Shown piece by piece: positions 16,936 to 24,433 of a stretch of 43,369 nt of DNA. Position numbers and translations under genes: made by a program. Where the stretch lies: positions 1-43,369 of the forward strand of contig CAYSCX010000020.1 of NCBI GenBank assembly GCA_964429575.1. The letters are read 5' to 3'. The stretch is from CAYSCX01 sp964429575 (GTDB lineage: Bacteria; Desulfobacterota; Binatia; Binatales; Binataceae). Numbering within the stretch: position 1 is the stretch's first letter; each line of letters begins with the position of its first letter. The notes beneath the pieces were generated by a model. The model saw nothing but the letters and a program-made list of their open reading frames with translations. It was not told the DNA's origin and searched no databases.

Positions 16936-17736
16936 ATGGCCGACTGGGATCCCGAACTCTACAACCGCTTCCGGCGCTATCGCGCCGAGCCGTTCGAGCA
17001 CGAACTCACGCGCCTCACGCTTACCGATAGCGATAAGATCCTCGACCTCGGATGCGGGTCGGGTGAGAACACTATCGAGCTTGCGCGCCGCGCGCCGCGC
17101 GCGGCAGTCGTCGGACTCGATTCATCGCCGGCGATGCTCGATGCTGCGGCGAAGCTCCACGCGAAACTAGCACCTGAACTTCGCGCACGAATGAGCTTCG
17201 TGCTCGCCGATATTCGTACCTACGTCGCCGATGCGGTGTACACGCTGGTCATTTCCAATGCCGCGCTGCAATGGACGCGCGACCATCGCGCGGTACTCGC
17301 AGCGTGCTTTCGAGTTCTGCGTCCGGGCGGCAGGCTCGTCGTCCAGATGCCGTCAAACCACGTCGAGACCGCGCAACGCACGATCCTCGCGATGGCCCAC
17401 GACGAGCCGTGGCGCGGCGCACTTGGCGGCGTCAACCTCCCCTCGCGGATAGTCGCGGAGCCCGAAGAGTATCGCGCGATGCTCGCGGAGCTGGGTTTCG
17501 ATGAAGTCGATTGCTACTACCACACGTTTCACCACCCGATGAGCTGCCCTGCCGATATCGTCGAATGGAGCCGCGCGACCGCGCTGCGCCCGTTTCTGAA
17601 CGCGCTGCCGCAAGCGCGCCACGCGGACTACCTCGCGGCGCTGACGCGACGATTCGAGCAGGCCTACGGCACCAACGGCGCACTTATCTTCGACTTCCGC
17701 CGCATCTTTTTGTGGGCGCGGCGGCCGGACCGCTGA
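16936..17736 (+). CDS. tam: Trans-aconitate 2-methyltransferase (Tam-like)
   Basis: A 266-residue SAM-dependent methyltransferase. Tam methylates trans-aconitate, a spontaneous by-product that inhibits aconitase. The start ADWDPELYNRFRRYRAEPF parallels E. coli Tam. The SAM loop is LDLGCGSGE (36-44), followed by VGLDSSPAML, FVLADIRTY, ISNAALQW and LVVQMPSNH. The C-terminal block IVEWSRATALRPFLNAL matches the Tam substrate domain. The ATG at 16936 gives Tam length; the frame is open further upstream, but across the terminator and without conservation. It is separated by one base from the next gene, heading a tight operon. Confidence 0.88.
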   Translation: MADWDPELYNRFRRYRAEPFEHELTRLTLTDSDKILDLGCGSGENTIELARRAPRAAVVGLDSSPAMLDAAAKLHAKLAPELRARMSFVLADIRTYVADAVYTLVISNAALQWTRDHRAVLAACFRVLRPGGRLVVQMPSNHVETAQRTILAMAHDEPWRGALGGVNLPSRIVAEPEEYRAMLAELGFDEVDCYYHTFHHPMSCPADIVEWSRATALRPFLNALPQARHADYLAALTRRFEQAYGTNGALIFDFRRIFLWARRPDR

Positions 17737-17737
17737 C

Positions 17738-18691
17738 ATGCCGCGTGCGAACTTTCTGCCTGCGCTTGCCGCGCACGGCGGTGCGGGCGCGGCGGGTCCG
17801 CCCCACGAACGACCGGAGCGTCGACGCGGGCTGATCGAGGCTGTCCAGGCGGGCGTCGAGATCTTGCGCGGCGGCGGCAGCGCGCTCGACGCCGCAGTCG
17901 CCACTGTCGTCGCGCTCGAGAACCATCCGCTCTTCAACGCCGGCTACGGCTCGCTCCTGACGACCGACGGCACCGCGGAGATGGACGCCTCCGTGATGTT
18001 CGCGACTCCCTCCGAGCGCGATGGCCACAGCCCCGCCGGCGCCGTCGGCGCGGTGAGCCGTGTCAGAAATCCGATCGCGCTTGCGCGCGCAATCATGGAA
18101 CGCACGCCGCATTTGCTGATGGTTGGTCCGGGTGCGGAACGATTCGCGCGGCGCGCCGGCCTCAAGCTCTGCAGACCCGAGGAGATGATCACGGCGCGGG
18201 CGCGTGAGCGATGGCTCGCGCGCAGGCAGGCGCGGCTGACCGCGACGCTTCCACCTGGAAGCGCGCACGGCACGGTCGGTGCGGTTGCGGTTGACGTCCG
18301 CGGCGGTATCGCTGCCGCAACTTCGACCGGTGGCGTGCCCGGCAAGCTGGCCGGCCGCGTCGGCGACTCCGCAATTATCGGAGCGGGAACCTACGCGTCG
18401 CCGCTCGGGGCAGCGTCGGCGACGGGGCAGGGCGAGGCGATCATACGCGCGATGCTCTGCCGCGCGGTGGTCGAGGCTTGCGCGGTTGCGTCGCCCCGAG
18501 TTGCCGCGCGTCGAGTGATCACGTCACACATCGCACGCAGCGGCGCTGAGGCAGGTGTAATCGCCGTCGATCGTCGCGGCAGGATCGCATTCGCGCACAA
18601 CGCCGCGACCATGCAAGTCGCATCATACGACCCATCGCGCGGACTCCATCACGAGTGGATCGCTCCGATCGGAATCGCGTCACATCGATGA
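17738..18691 (+). CDS. Isoaspartyl peptidase/L-asparaginase (N-terminal nucleophile hydrolase)
   Basis: A 317-residue Ntn hydrolase precursor. Self-cleavage before Thr179 in HGTVGAVAVD would free the catalytic threonine and give alpha and beta subunits. Other family blocks are LAAHGGAGA at the start, NAGYGSLLTTDGTAEMDAS, ATSTGGVPGKLAGRVGD and IIGAGTYA. These enzymes remove isoaspartyl dipeptides or hydrolyse asparagine. Its stop overlaps the start of the next gene (ATGA, 18688-18691) and it begins one base after tam, so translation is probably coupled across all three. The biological link to Tam may be repair or clearance of damaged metabolites (inference). Confidence 0.93.
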   Translation: MPRANFLPALAAHGGAGAAGPPHERPERRRGLIEAVQAGVEILRGGGSALDAAVATVVALENHPLFNAGYGSLLTTDGTAEMDASVMFATPSERDGHSPAGAVGAVSRVRNPIALARAIMERTPHLLMVGPGAERFARRAGLKLCRPEEMITARARERWLARRQARLTATLPPGSAHGTVGAVAVDVRGGIAAATSTGGVPGKLAGRVGDSAIIGAGTYASPLGAASATGQGEAIIRAMLCRAVVEACAVASPRVAARRVITSHIARSGAEAGVIAVDRRGRIAFAHNAATMQVASYDPSRGLHHEWIAPIGIASHR

Positions 18692-20463
18692 GCGGCGAGG
18701 CAAATCTCGCGCACGACGATCTCGACGCGGCGTCCAAACTGAACCAGCGCGAAATCGTCATCGCCGCCGGTGCATTCGTGCTTGCGCTGCTGGTGCTTGG
18801 GCAGGGCATCAGCGCGCCGTTTCAAAAGGACGCCGAGCCGCAGTCCGCCGAGTGGATTCGCAGCGTCGCCAACGACGGCAACTGGCTCCTGCCGTTGGAT
18901 AGCGGCGGCGGTCTCGCGCGCAAGCCGCCACTGTTCTACTGGCTCGCCGCAGTGGTGACTAACGCGACCGGGGGCAATGTCGATGAAGTTCGCGCCCGGG
19001 TTGTATCGCTGGCGGCGGGCGCCGCTCTCGCCGTGGCGGTGCTACTGTGGACGCGCGCGAGTATCGGCGCTGGCGTCGGTTGGCTGGCGTTCTTCTTCCT
19101 GCTCGGAAGCTATGGCTACGCGTCGCGCGCGAACCTCGCGCTCACTGACATGCTGATGACGCTCGAGGTCTTCATCGCGTACTGCCTGATGCAGCCGCTC
19201 ATCGAGGGTGCCGAGTCGCGCAGCCGTGCGGCGGCCGTTGGCGCGTTGCTCGGCGTGGGCATCCTGACCAAGGGCCCAATCGTGATCGTTCTCGCCGGGC
19301 TGGGCGCCGCGCTCTACCTCCTGACGTTGCGCGAGAATCCACTGCGCTGTCTCGCGCGGCCGTGGCCATGGACCGTCGTCGCGGTCGCGATCGCCATCGG
19401 CGCGCTCTGGTACGTGCCGGCGTCGCTGGTCGGCGGCAAATTGTTTTGGAAGATGATGTTCGACGAAAACCTCGGCCATTTCCTGCCCGTCCGGCTCGGC
19501 GGCACCGGTGAGGCGGAGCGGCCCCTGTACCATATCCTCTACCGGTTGCTCCAGGGCGCGCTGCCACTTTCGCTGCTGGTCCCCGCGTCGGCGGTTGCGT
19601 TCTGGCAGGGCGCGCTCGAGCCGCGTCTGCGCCGGCCGGTGCTGTACCAGGCTGCGTTCGTGATCGCGGCGTTGGTATTCTTCAGCCTCGCGAGCGCCAA
19701 GCGCGATGACTACATCCTGCCGGAGCTACCCGGACTCGCGATCCTGCTCGCGTCCTTGTTCATCGCTGCGGAACGCAAGGCGCTTGCGACGCGCATTCGC
19801 GATCTTACCGTCGTGGTGCTTGGCGCAGCGGCGATCGGTTTCGTCGTCGGAGCGCCCATTCTGTTTCGCTCCGTCGACCTCGCCGCGCTCGCATCCGAGC
19901 GGCTTCATTCGAGCGATGCTCTAATCGTCGCGATTTTCCAGCGCCAGGTCGTGGAGTTCGACCCACGGCTCGCGGTCTTGGGTACGATCGCGCTTGCGGC
20001 CGGTTGCGTCGCGCTCGCGGCCGTGTGGCGCGGCGTCCCGATCGCCGCGGCCGGCGCCGTCGCCGCGATCGGACTCGCGGCCTGCCTTCTGTGGACCACC
20101 GCGATTCGGCCGGAACTGGCGCGGCTTCGCGGGCTCAAGGCGTTCGTGTTGGAGGTGCGCGAGCGCGTCGGCACGGCGCCGCTCTACGTGGTGCGCGGAC
20201 CGAACTACGAGCTGTCATTCTATTACGGCGCTCCAGTGCCCGCGCTCGTTCGTCGGCGCCGAGAGCTCGTGTGGCCGTCGGGGCACGCATATCTGTTCGC
20301 GACCGGGCGCGAGGTCGCGATGCTTCCCGATGCATATCGAAGGCGGCTCAGGCTCGTCGCGCAGTTCGATCCCGCCGCGACGCGTCATCCTCCGGCGCTC
20401 TACGACCTTCTGCCCGCCACCGAAGGCGCGGAATTGAAACCATCCGGCAAAGCCGCTAAGTGA
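18688..20463 (+). CDS. ArnT/PMT-like polyprenyl-phosphate glycosyltransferase
   Basis: A 591-residue integral membrane protein of the GT-C fold with about 11-13 hydrophobic helices. The first extracytoplasmic loop carries the acidic motif FQKDAEPQSAEW followed by RKPPLFYWLAA, as in ArnT and protein O-mannosyltransferases. There the acidic residues act as catalytic base and metal contact. ANLALTDMLMTLEVF is also conserved. The C-terminal soluble part is short. Such enzymes transfer a sugar from undecaprenyl phosphate to lipid A, glycans or proteins. The start ATG at 18688 overlaps the previous stop. Acceptor and sugar cannot be deduced. Confidence 0.87.
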   Translation: MSGEANLAHDDLDAASKLNQREIVIAAGAFVLALLVLGQGISAPFQKDAEPQSAEWIRSVANDGNWLLPLDSGGGLARKPPLFYWLAAVVTNATGGNVDEVRARVVSLAAGAALAVAVLLWTRASIGAGVGWLAFFFLLGSYGYASRANLALTDMLMTLEVFIAYCLMQPLIEGAESRSRAAAVGALLGVGILTKGPIVIVLAGLGAALYLLTLRENPLRCLARPWPWTVVAVAIAIGALWYVPASLVGGKLFWKMMFDENLGHFLPVRLGGTGEAERPLYHILYRLLQGALPLSLLVPASAVAFWQGALEPRLRRPVLYQAAFVIAALVFFSLASAKRDDYILPELPGLAILLASLFIAAERKALATRIRDLTVVVLGAAAIGFVVGAPILFRSVDLAALASERLHSSDALIVAIFQRQVVEFDPRLAVLGTIALAAGCVALAAVWRGVPIAAAGAVAAIGLAACLLWTTAIRPELARLRGLKAFVLEVRERVGTAPLYVVRGPNYELSFYYGAPVPALVRRRRELVWPSGHAYLFATGREVAMLPDAYRRRLRLVAQFDPAATRHPPALYDLLPATEGAELKPSGKAAK

Positions 20464-20469
20464 TTGGCG

Positions 20470-20694
20470 ATGGACGAGCGCGAGCAACGCATCGAACGCG
20501 CCGAGCGCGCCGTCAGCACGCTTGCGAGGCTCGCCATCTCCCTGGTTCTGCCGGCTTGGGCGCTCATCATGTTGCTGCTCGGCTGGTACAACAATTCGCT
20601 GTGGTGGATCGGTACCGGCCTGGCGGTTGGCGCGGTCGGCCTGTTGATGTTCGTGGGCAGCCCGCTCGTCGATCGTCTGCTGCGCGACCGCTGA
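20470..20694 (+). CDS. Small two-helix membrane protein
   Basis: A 74-residue protein starting 6 bp after the glycosyltransferase stop. A charged N-terminal segment (MDEREQRIERAERAVSTLAR) precedes two hydrophobic helices, ISLVLPAWALIMLLLGWY and IGTGLAVGAVGLLMFVG, and a short basic tail LVDRLLRDR. Both ends are predicted to be cytoplasmic. I do not recognise a family. Position and spacing suggest it is made with the glycosyltransferase and may assist it. Confidence 0.65.
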   Translation: MDEREQRIERAERAVSTLARLAISLVLPAWALIMLLLGWYNNSLWWIGTGLAVGAVGLLMFVGSPLVDRLLRDR

Positions 20695-20785
20695 TCGCGT
20701 CCGCTCGGCTTGTCCCTTCTCGATCTGGCGCGCTTCGGCGTGCTGGTTTGCCCGTGCTGTTTGTGCGGGATATTCTCGATCTGAA

Positions 20786-21121
20786 ATGCCGGTCTTCGAG
20801 TATGAATGCGCGCGCTGCGGGCGAACGAGTTCGCACCTCGTGCTTGGCAAGCGCCGCAGGCCGCGGCTTGCGTGTCCCGGCTGCAACTCATCGAAGCTCC
20901 GCCGGGTGATGTCCGCATTCGCGGTGCACGAGAGCGAGGCCGCACGGCTCGACAGCTTCGACACTTCCAAGCCGCGCGACGAATCGTTTTATCGCGACTC
21001 GCGCAACGTCGGTGTCTGGGCCAAGAAGCGCGCGCGCGACATGGGCGTCGATCTCGGTCCCAAGTTCGACGCGACCGTTGAGAAGGCGCGCAGCGGCAAG
21101 CTCATCAAGGAGATGATGTAG
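20786..21121 (+). CDS. FmdB-family zinc-ribbon protein
   Basis: A 111-residue protein opening MPVFEYECARCGRTSSHLV and continuing to LACPGCNSSKLRRVMSAFAV. The two CxxC pairs (ECARC and CPGC) form the FmdB regulatory-protein zinc ribbon. The C-terminal half, with DESFYRDSRNVGVWAKKRAR, is helical and basic. FmdB-like proteins are widespread and mostly uncharacterised, with proposed regulatory roles. No strong ribosome site is seen. Confidence 0.85.
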   Translation: MPVFEYECARCGRTSSHLVLGKRRRPRLACPGCNSSKLRRVMSAFAVHESEAARLDSFDTSKPRDESFYRDSRNVGVWAKKRARDMGVDLGPKFDATVEKARSGKLIKEMM

Positions 21122-21172
21122 CGCGGCGACACGCTCCACGGATTCACATCACGCGATTCTCCGAGGCATAAC

Positions 21173-21433
21173 ATGACCGATCAAAAAGACAGACTCGGCG
21201 ACAAACTGCGCGACGTCGAGGCGGCGCGCGAGGACTTGTGGGCGAAAAAACTCGATGAGGAGCTGCTCTCCAAACTCCGCGGCAAGCAGGCCGCCGCGAT
21301 GCATTGCCCGCGCTGTAACAAGACGCTTTCGCCTCGCACCGAAGGCGGAGTCGCGTTCATGGCGTGTCCCGATGCACACGGTGCGTGGCTCGAAGCCGAC
21401 GCCCTGAGCGCCGTCATCAAGGCCGGAAAATAG
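21173..21433 (+). CDS. Small TFIIB-type zinc-ribbon protein
   Basis: An 86-residue protein. A helical charged N-terminus (DKLRDVEAAREDLWAKKLDE) precedes a zf-TFIIB-like ribbon: HCPRCNKTLSPR, then GGVAFMACPDAHGAWLEADAL. The usual second knuckle CPxCxGxWLD is altered to CPDAHGAWLE, so the fourth ligand is probably His rather than Cys. Function unknown. It lies 51 bp after the FmdB-like gene and ends just before a GC-rich hairpin and repeat copy A. Confidence 0.8.
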   Translation: MTDQKDRLGDKLRDVEAAREDLWAKKLDEELLSKLRGKQAAAMHCPRCNKTLSPRTEGGVAFMACPDAHGAWLEADALSAVIKAGK

Positions 21434-21443
21434 CCCGCAATTC

Positions 21444-21468
21444 CGCCCGCGGCGGTTGATCGCGGGCG
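21444..21468 (+). terminator. GC-rich hairpin closing the tam-to-zinc-ribbon run
   Basis: CGCCCGCG (21444-21451) and CGCGGGCG (21461-21468) are perfect 8-bp arms around a 9-base loop, 10 bp after the zinc-ribbon stop. No T-tract follows. It is a plausible transcript end or stabiliser. Confidence 0.35.
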
Positions 21469-21474
21469 ATCGCC

Positions 21475-21635
21475 CCAGCGGGATGTTGAGACACCCAGAA
21501 CATGGCGCGGCGGAAGCGCAGGCATGCTCAACACCCTGCGGGAAACATGGCTTCTTTCCTAATCTTCTCCCCCAATGGGGGAGAGGAGAGAGAGGGAGCA
21601 GGCGGTTGAATATCACTTTTTCAACAGCCTGCTAG
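21475..21635 (+). repeat. Structured 160-bp repeat, copy A (upstream of nuoA)
   Basis: Left end AGCGGGATGTTGAGA, right end TTTTTCAACAGCCTGCTAG. Hairpin 1 pairs GATGTTGAG with CTCAACACC (one mismatch), hairpin 2 is TCTCCCCC-AAT-GGGGGAGA, and hairpin 3 is AGCAGGCGGTTGAA against TTCAACAGCCTGCT. The left boundary reads CCAG instead of CTAG; the right boundary is CTAG. It is the most diverged of the full copies, and lies about 75 bp before the nuoA start. Confidence 0.85.
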
Positions 21636-21710
21636 TGAAGCAATGCTTAAGCAACGAAGGGCGTTCCAAAAGTCGTCCTTCTTGACAGCCCTACCGTCGC
21701 CAACTACACC

Positions 21711-22115
21711 ATGATTGGTACAGCATCGATGTATTACCACTTCGGCGTGCCTGCCGCCCTGACGGTCATCGGGCTCGGCTTCGTGGCGCTGATGTTCGGG
21801 CTCCAGAAGCTGCTCGCGCCGAGCAACCCATACGCGCGCAAGCTCATGCCGTACGAGTGCGGCGAGCCGCCCACCGGACGCGCATGGATCAACTTCAACA
21901 TCCGCTTCTACTTGATCGCGCTGATTTTCGTCGTATTCGAGGTTGAAGTCGCGTTCATTTATCCGGTGGTCGCCGTCTACCGCGACTGGGTCTTGCAAGG
22001 CAACGGGCTGTTCGCGCTCGGCGAAGTGCTGATATTCTTGGTGATCCTGTTCATTGGCCTGGTTTACGTCTGGGCCAAGCACGACTTGGAGTGGATCAAG
22101 CGGGTTCCGGAATAG
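21711..22115 (+). CDS. nuoA: NADH-quinone oxidoreductase subunit A
   Basis: A 134-residue membrane subunit of complex I with three helices, part of the link between the peripheral arm and the quinone site. MPYECGEPP and NIRFYLIALIFVVFEVE are the family signatures, the latter with the conserved acidic residues of helix 2. The ATG at 21711 is used here; an in-frame ATG at 21729 (MYYHFGVPAAL) gives a more typical N-terminus. A TTGACA box at 21682 would put transcription start between the two. It is the first gene of nuoABCDHIJKLMN. Confidence 0.95.
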   Translation: MIGTASMYYHFGVPAALTVIGLGFVALMFGLQKLLAPSNPYARKLMPYECGEPPTGRAWINFNIRFYLIALIFVVFEVEVAFIYPVVAVYRDWVLQGNGLFALGEVLIFLVILFIGLVYVWAKHDLEWIKRVPE

Positions 22116-22134
22116 CGCAAGCGGAGCAGGGGCG

Positions 22135-22644
22135 ATGTCACTGATTAACACGCTGCCCGACTACGTGCTCACCACCAAGACCGATGAGCTCATCAACTGG
22201 ATGCGCAAATCCAGCATCTGGTACATGCTCTTCGGCCTCGCGTGCTGCGCGATCGAGTTGATGCACACCGGCGGTCCGCGCGCCGACGTCGAGCGCTTCG
22301 GCGCCACGCCGCGCGCATCGGCGCGTCATTCCGACCTGATGATTGTTGCGGGAACGTTGACGCTCAAAATGGCGCTGCGCACGCGCCTGCTCTACGACCA
22401 GATGCCCGATCCCCGCTACGTCATCTCGATGGGTTCGTGCGCGAGCTGCGGCGGGCTCTTCCAGCTCGCCTACTCGGTCTGCGACGGCGTGGACAAGATA
22501 CTCCCGGTTGACGTGTACGTCCCCGGCTGTCCGCCGCGTCCCGAGGCGCTCACCGAAGGTCTGCTCAAGCTTCAAGAGAAGATGATGACCGAGCGGTGGC
22601 TTGCGCGCGGAAACGGCCGTGGCGCGGGCGTGACCGCCGCCTGA
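22135..22644 (+). CDS. nuoB: NADH-quinone oxidoreductase subunit B (N2 cluster)
   Basis: A 169-residue peripheral-arm subunit holding the terminal Fe-S cluster N2 that passes electrons to quinone. Ligands are visible: the paired cysteines in GLACCAIEL, Cys in GSCASCGG and Cys in VPGCPPRPE. The chosen start (MSLINTLPDYVLTTK) follows AGCAGGGG and agrees with family length. A longer frame upstream overlaps nuoA and is not credible. The gap to nuoA is 19 bp. Confidence 0.97.
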   Translation: MSLINTLPDYVLTTKTDELINWMRKSSIWYMLFGLACCAIELMHTGGPRADVERFGATPRASARHSDLMIVAGTLTLKMALRTRLLYDQMPDPRYVISMGSCASCGGLFQLAYSVCDGVDKILPVDVYVPGCPPRPEALTEGLLKLQEKMMTERWLARGNGRGAGVTAA

Positions 22645-22646
22645 GA

Positions 22647-23156
22647 ATGCAGCCGCTTGAGATATACCAGCGGGTCAAGGCGCGGTTCGCCGACAAAGTT
22701 CTCGAAGTAGTCGAAAAGCCGCCCGACCCATTCATCGTCGTCGATCCGGCGGCGCTCGTGGACATCTGCCGCTTTCTCAAGGACGACGGCGACCTCGCCA
22801 TGGATTGCCTCTCCAACCAGAGCGGTGTCGATTACAAGGAACACATCGAGATCGTCGTCCACCTGTTCTCGTACCGCCATCGCCACGGCGCGGTGCTCAA
22901 GGTGAAACTCCCGCGCGACAATCCGTACGTCCCGACGCTGGAGAATCTCTGGAAATCCGCCAACTGGATGGAGCGCGAAATCTTCGACCTGCTCGGCGTG
23001 CAATTCGACGGCCACAGCGACTTGCGGCGCCTCCTGATGCCCGAGGACTGGCCCGGCTATCCGCTGCGCAAGGATTTCGTGGAGCCGCTCGAGTACCACG
23101 GCATTTCGACCACCCGCGAAAGCCCGATCATCCGGCTCGAGACGAAAAAGAAATGA
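22647..23156 (+). CDS. nuoC: NADH-quinone oxidoreductase subunit C
   Basis: A 169-residue peripheral-arm subunit of the 30-kDa family. The conserved end region WMEREIFDLLGVQFDGHSDL and RLLMPEDWPGYPLRKDF is intact. It starts two bases after the nuoB stop and its own stop overlaps the nuoD ATG (ATGA, 23153-23156), so C and D are separate genes here, not the fused nuoCD of enterics. Confidence 0.96.
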   Translation: MQPLEIYQRVKARFADKVLEVVEKPPDPFIVVDPAALVDICRFLKDDGDLAMDCLSNQSGVDYKEHIEIVVHLFSYRHRHGAVLKVKLPRDNPYVPTLENLWKSANWMEREIFDLLGVQFDGHSDLRRLLMPEDWPGYPLRKDFVEPLEYHGISTTRESPIIRLETKKK

Positions 23157-24271
23157 GCACGCTGCGCACCGAAGAAATGACGCTCAACATGGGGCCGCAG
23201 CACCCCTCGACGCACGGCGTCCTGCGCTTCATCGTGCGCGCCGACGGCGAAGTGATGCGCGAGGCGATCCCCGACGTTGGCTACCTGCACCGCTCTATCG
23301 AGAAGATCGCGGAAAAAGTCGGCTACCACGGCTTCATGCCGTACACCGACCGCGTCGATTATGTCTGCGCGATGTTCACCAACCAGGCGTGGGGCATCGC
23401 GTGTGAAAAGCTCGCTGGCATCGAAGTGCCCAAGCGCGGCGAGTACTGCCGCATCATCGCTGCCGAGTTCAACCGCCTCGCATCGCACCTGCTTTCGATC
23501 GGCACGATGGGCATGGACATCGGCGCGATGACTCCGTTCACGCACGCGCTGCGCGAGCGCGAGATGATCAACGACCTCATCGAGGAACTCTGCGGCGCGC
23601 GCCTCACCTTCAACTACATGCGCATCGGCGGCGTGGGCTGGGACCTCCCGCCCGGCTGGCGTGAAAAGGGGCTCGCGTACCTCGATCACTTCGGGCCCAT
23701 CATCGATGAGTTCAACAACCTCCTCTCGTTCAACAAGATCTTCATCGAGCGTCTCGCCAACGTCGCGCCCGTCAGCCTGGATGAAGCCATCGACTACAAT
23801 CTCGTCGGTCCCAATCTGCGGGCGTGCGGGAAGCAGTGGGACATCCGCAAGGACATTCCGTACTCGGTCTATCCCGAGTTCGATTTCGACATTCCGATCG
23901 GCAGTGGCGAGTTTGGCGTGCTCGGCGACTCGATGGACCGCTACATGGTGCGCGTCCGCGAGATGAAGGAGTCGGTGAAGATCCTGCGCCAGGCGCTCAA
24001 GCAAATTCCCAACGGCTCCGTGGTCGCCAAGGTCGCGCGCAACTTCAAGCCTCCCAAGGGCGAGTGCCAGATCCGCGTCGAAAGCGCGCGCGGCGACATG
24101 GGTTGGTATGTCGTCAGCGACGGCACCGCTTATCCGTATCGCGTGCACGTGCGCACCGGCTCGTTTGCCGCGATGGGTATCGTGCGAAAGCTGTCTGCCG
24201 GCCTGATGATCGCCGACCTCGTTGCGCTCATCGCAAGCCTCGACGTCATCGCCCCCGAGATCGACCGCTAG
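23153..24271 (+). CDS. nuoD: NADH-quinone oxidoreductase subunit D
   Basis: A 372-residue 49-kDa-type subunit that with NuoB forms the quinone pocket. NMGPQHPSTHGVLR, with the quinone-site His, is present. So are GYLHRSIEKIAE, TDRVDYV, EFNRLASHLL and the ending GLMIADLVALIASLDVIAPE. The start overlaps the nuoC stop. The TAG stop codon (24269-24271) is at the same time the first bases of repeat copy B, so the gene ends exactly at the repeat boundary. nuoE, nuoF and nuoG, which often follow D, are absent. Confidence 0.97.
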   Translation: MSTLRTEEMTLNMGPQHPSTHGVLRFIVRADGEVMREAIPDVGYLHRSIEKIAEKVGYHGFMPYTDRVDYVCAMFTNQAWGIACEKLAGIEVPKRGEYCRIIAAEFNRLASHLLSIGTMGMDIGAMTPFTHALREREMINDLIEELCGARLTFNYMRIGGVGWDLPPGWREKGLAYLDHFGPIIDEFNNLLSFNKIFIERLANVAPVSLDEAIDYNLVGPNLRACGKQWDIRKDIPYSVYPEFDFDIPIGSGEFGVLGDSMDRYMVRVREMKESVKILRQALKQIPNGSVVAKVARNFKPPKGECQIRVESARGDMGWYVVSDGTAYPYRVHVRTGSFAAMGIVRKLSAGLMIADLVALIASLDVIAPEIDR

Positions 24272-24427
24272 CGGGGTGTTGAGATCGTGAACGTGCCCCA
24301 CAAAGTGGATTCCATGGTTTTCAACACCCTGCCTATTAGTTGGCTTCCTTCCTTAGCTTCTCCCCCTTTGGGGGAGACGAGAGAGAGGGCGCAGGCAGTT
24401 GAAACCGCCCTTTCAACTGCCTGCTAA
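24268..24427 (+). repeat. Structured 160-bp repeat, copy B (between nuoD and nuoH)
   Basis: It begins CTAG, with TAG being the nuoD stop, then CGGGGTGTTGAGA, and ends CAACTGCCTGCTAA 6 bp before the nuoH GTG. Hairpin 1: GGGTGTTGA with TCAACACCC. Hairpin 2: TCTCCCCC-TTT-GGGGGAGA. Hairpin 3: GCAGGCAGTTGAAA with TTTCAACTGCCTGC, perfect and differing from copy E by paired changes. The left 120 bp is nearly identical to copy C. It occupies the position where nuoEFG commonly lie. Confidence 0.92.
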
Positions 24428-24433
24428 CCAACC

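Noticed and set aside
21682..21710. Consensus TTGACA with TACACC at 17 bp just before nuoA, as a nuo promoter
   Set aside because: The -10 matches only 3 of 6 positions and transcription would start inside the annotated reading frame. It is mentioned only as a reason to doubt the nuoA start.
22805..23152. N-terminal extension of nuoD by an open frame
   Set aside because: The frame overlaps nuoC completely, its residues are Arg/Pro-rich and unlike NuoD, and the ATGA overlap gives a clear start.
23057..24301. Long reverse-strand open frame opposite nuoD (414 codons), and similar ones opposite nuoL
   Set aside because: Codon-position shadow of a strongly coding GC-rich gene. His/Asp/Arg-rich composition and no recognisable domain.
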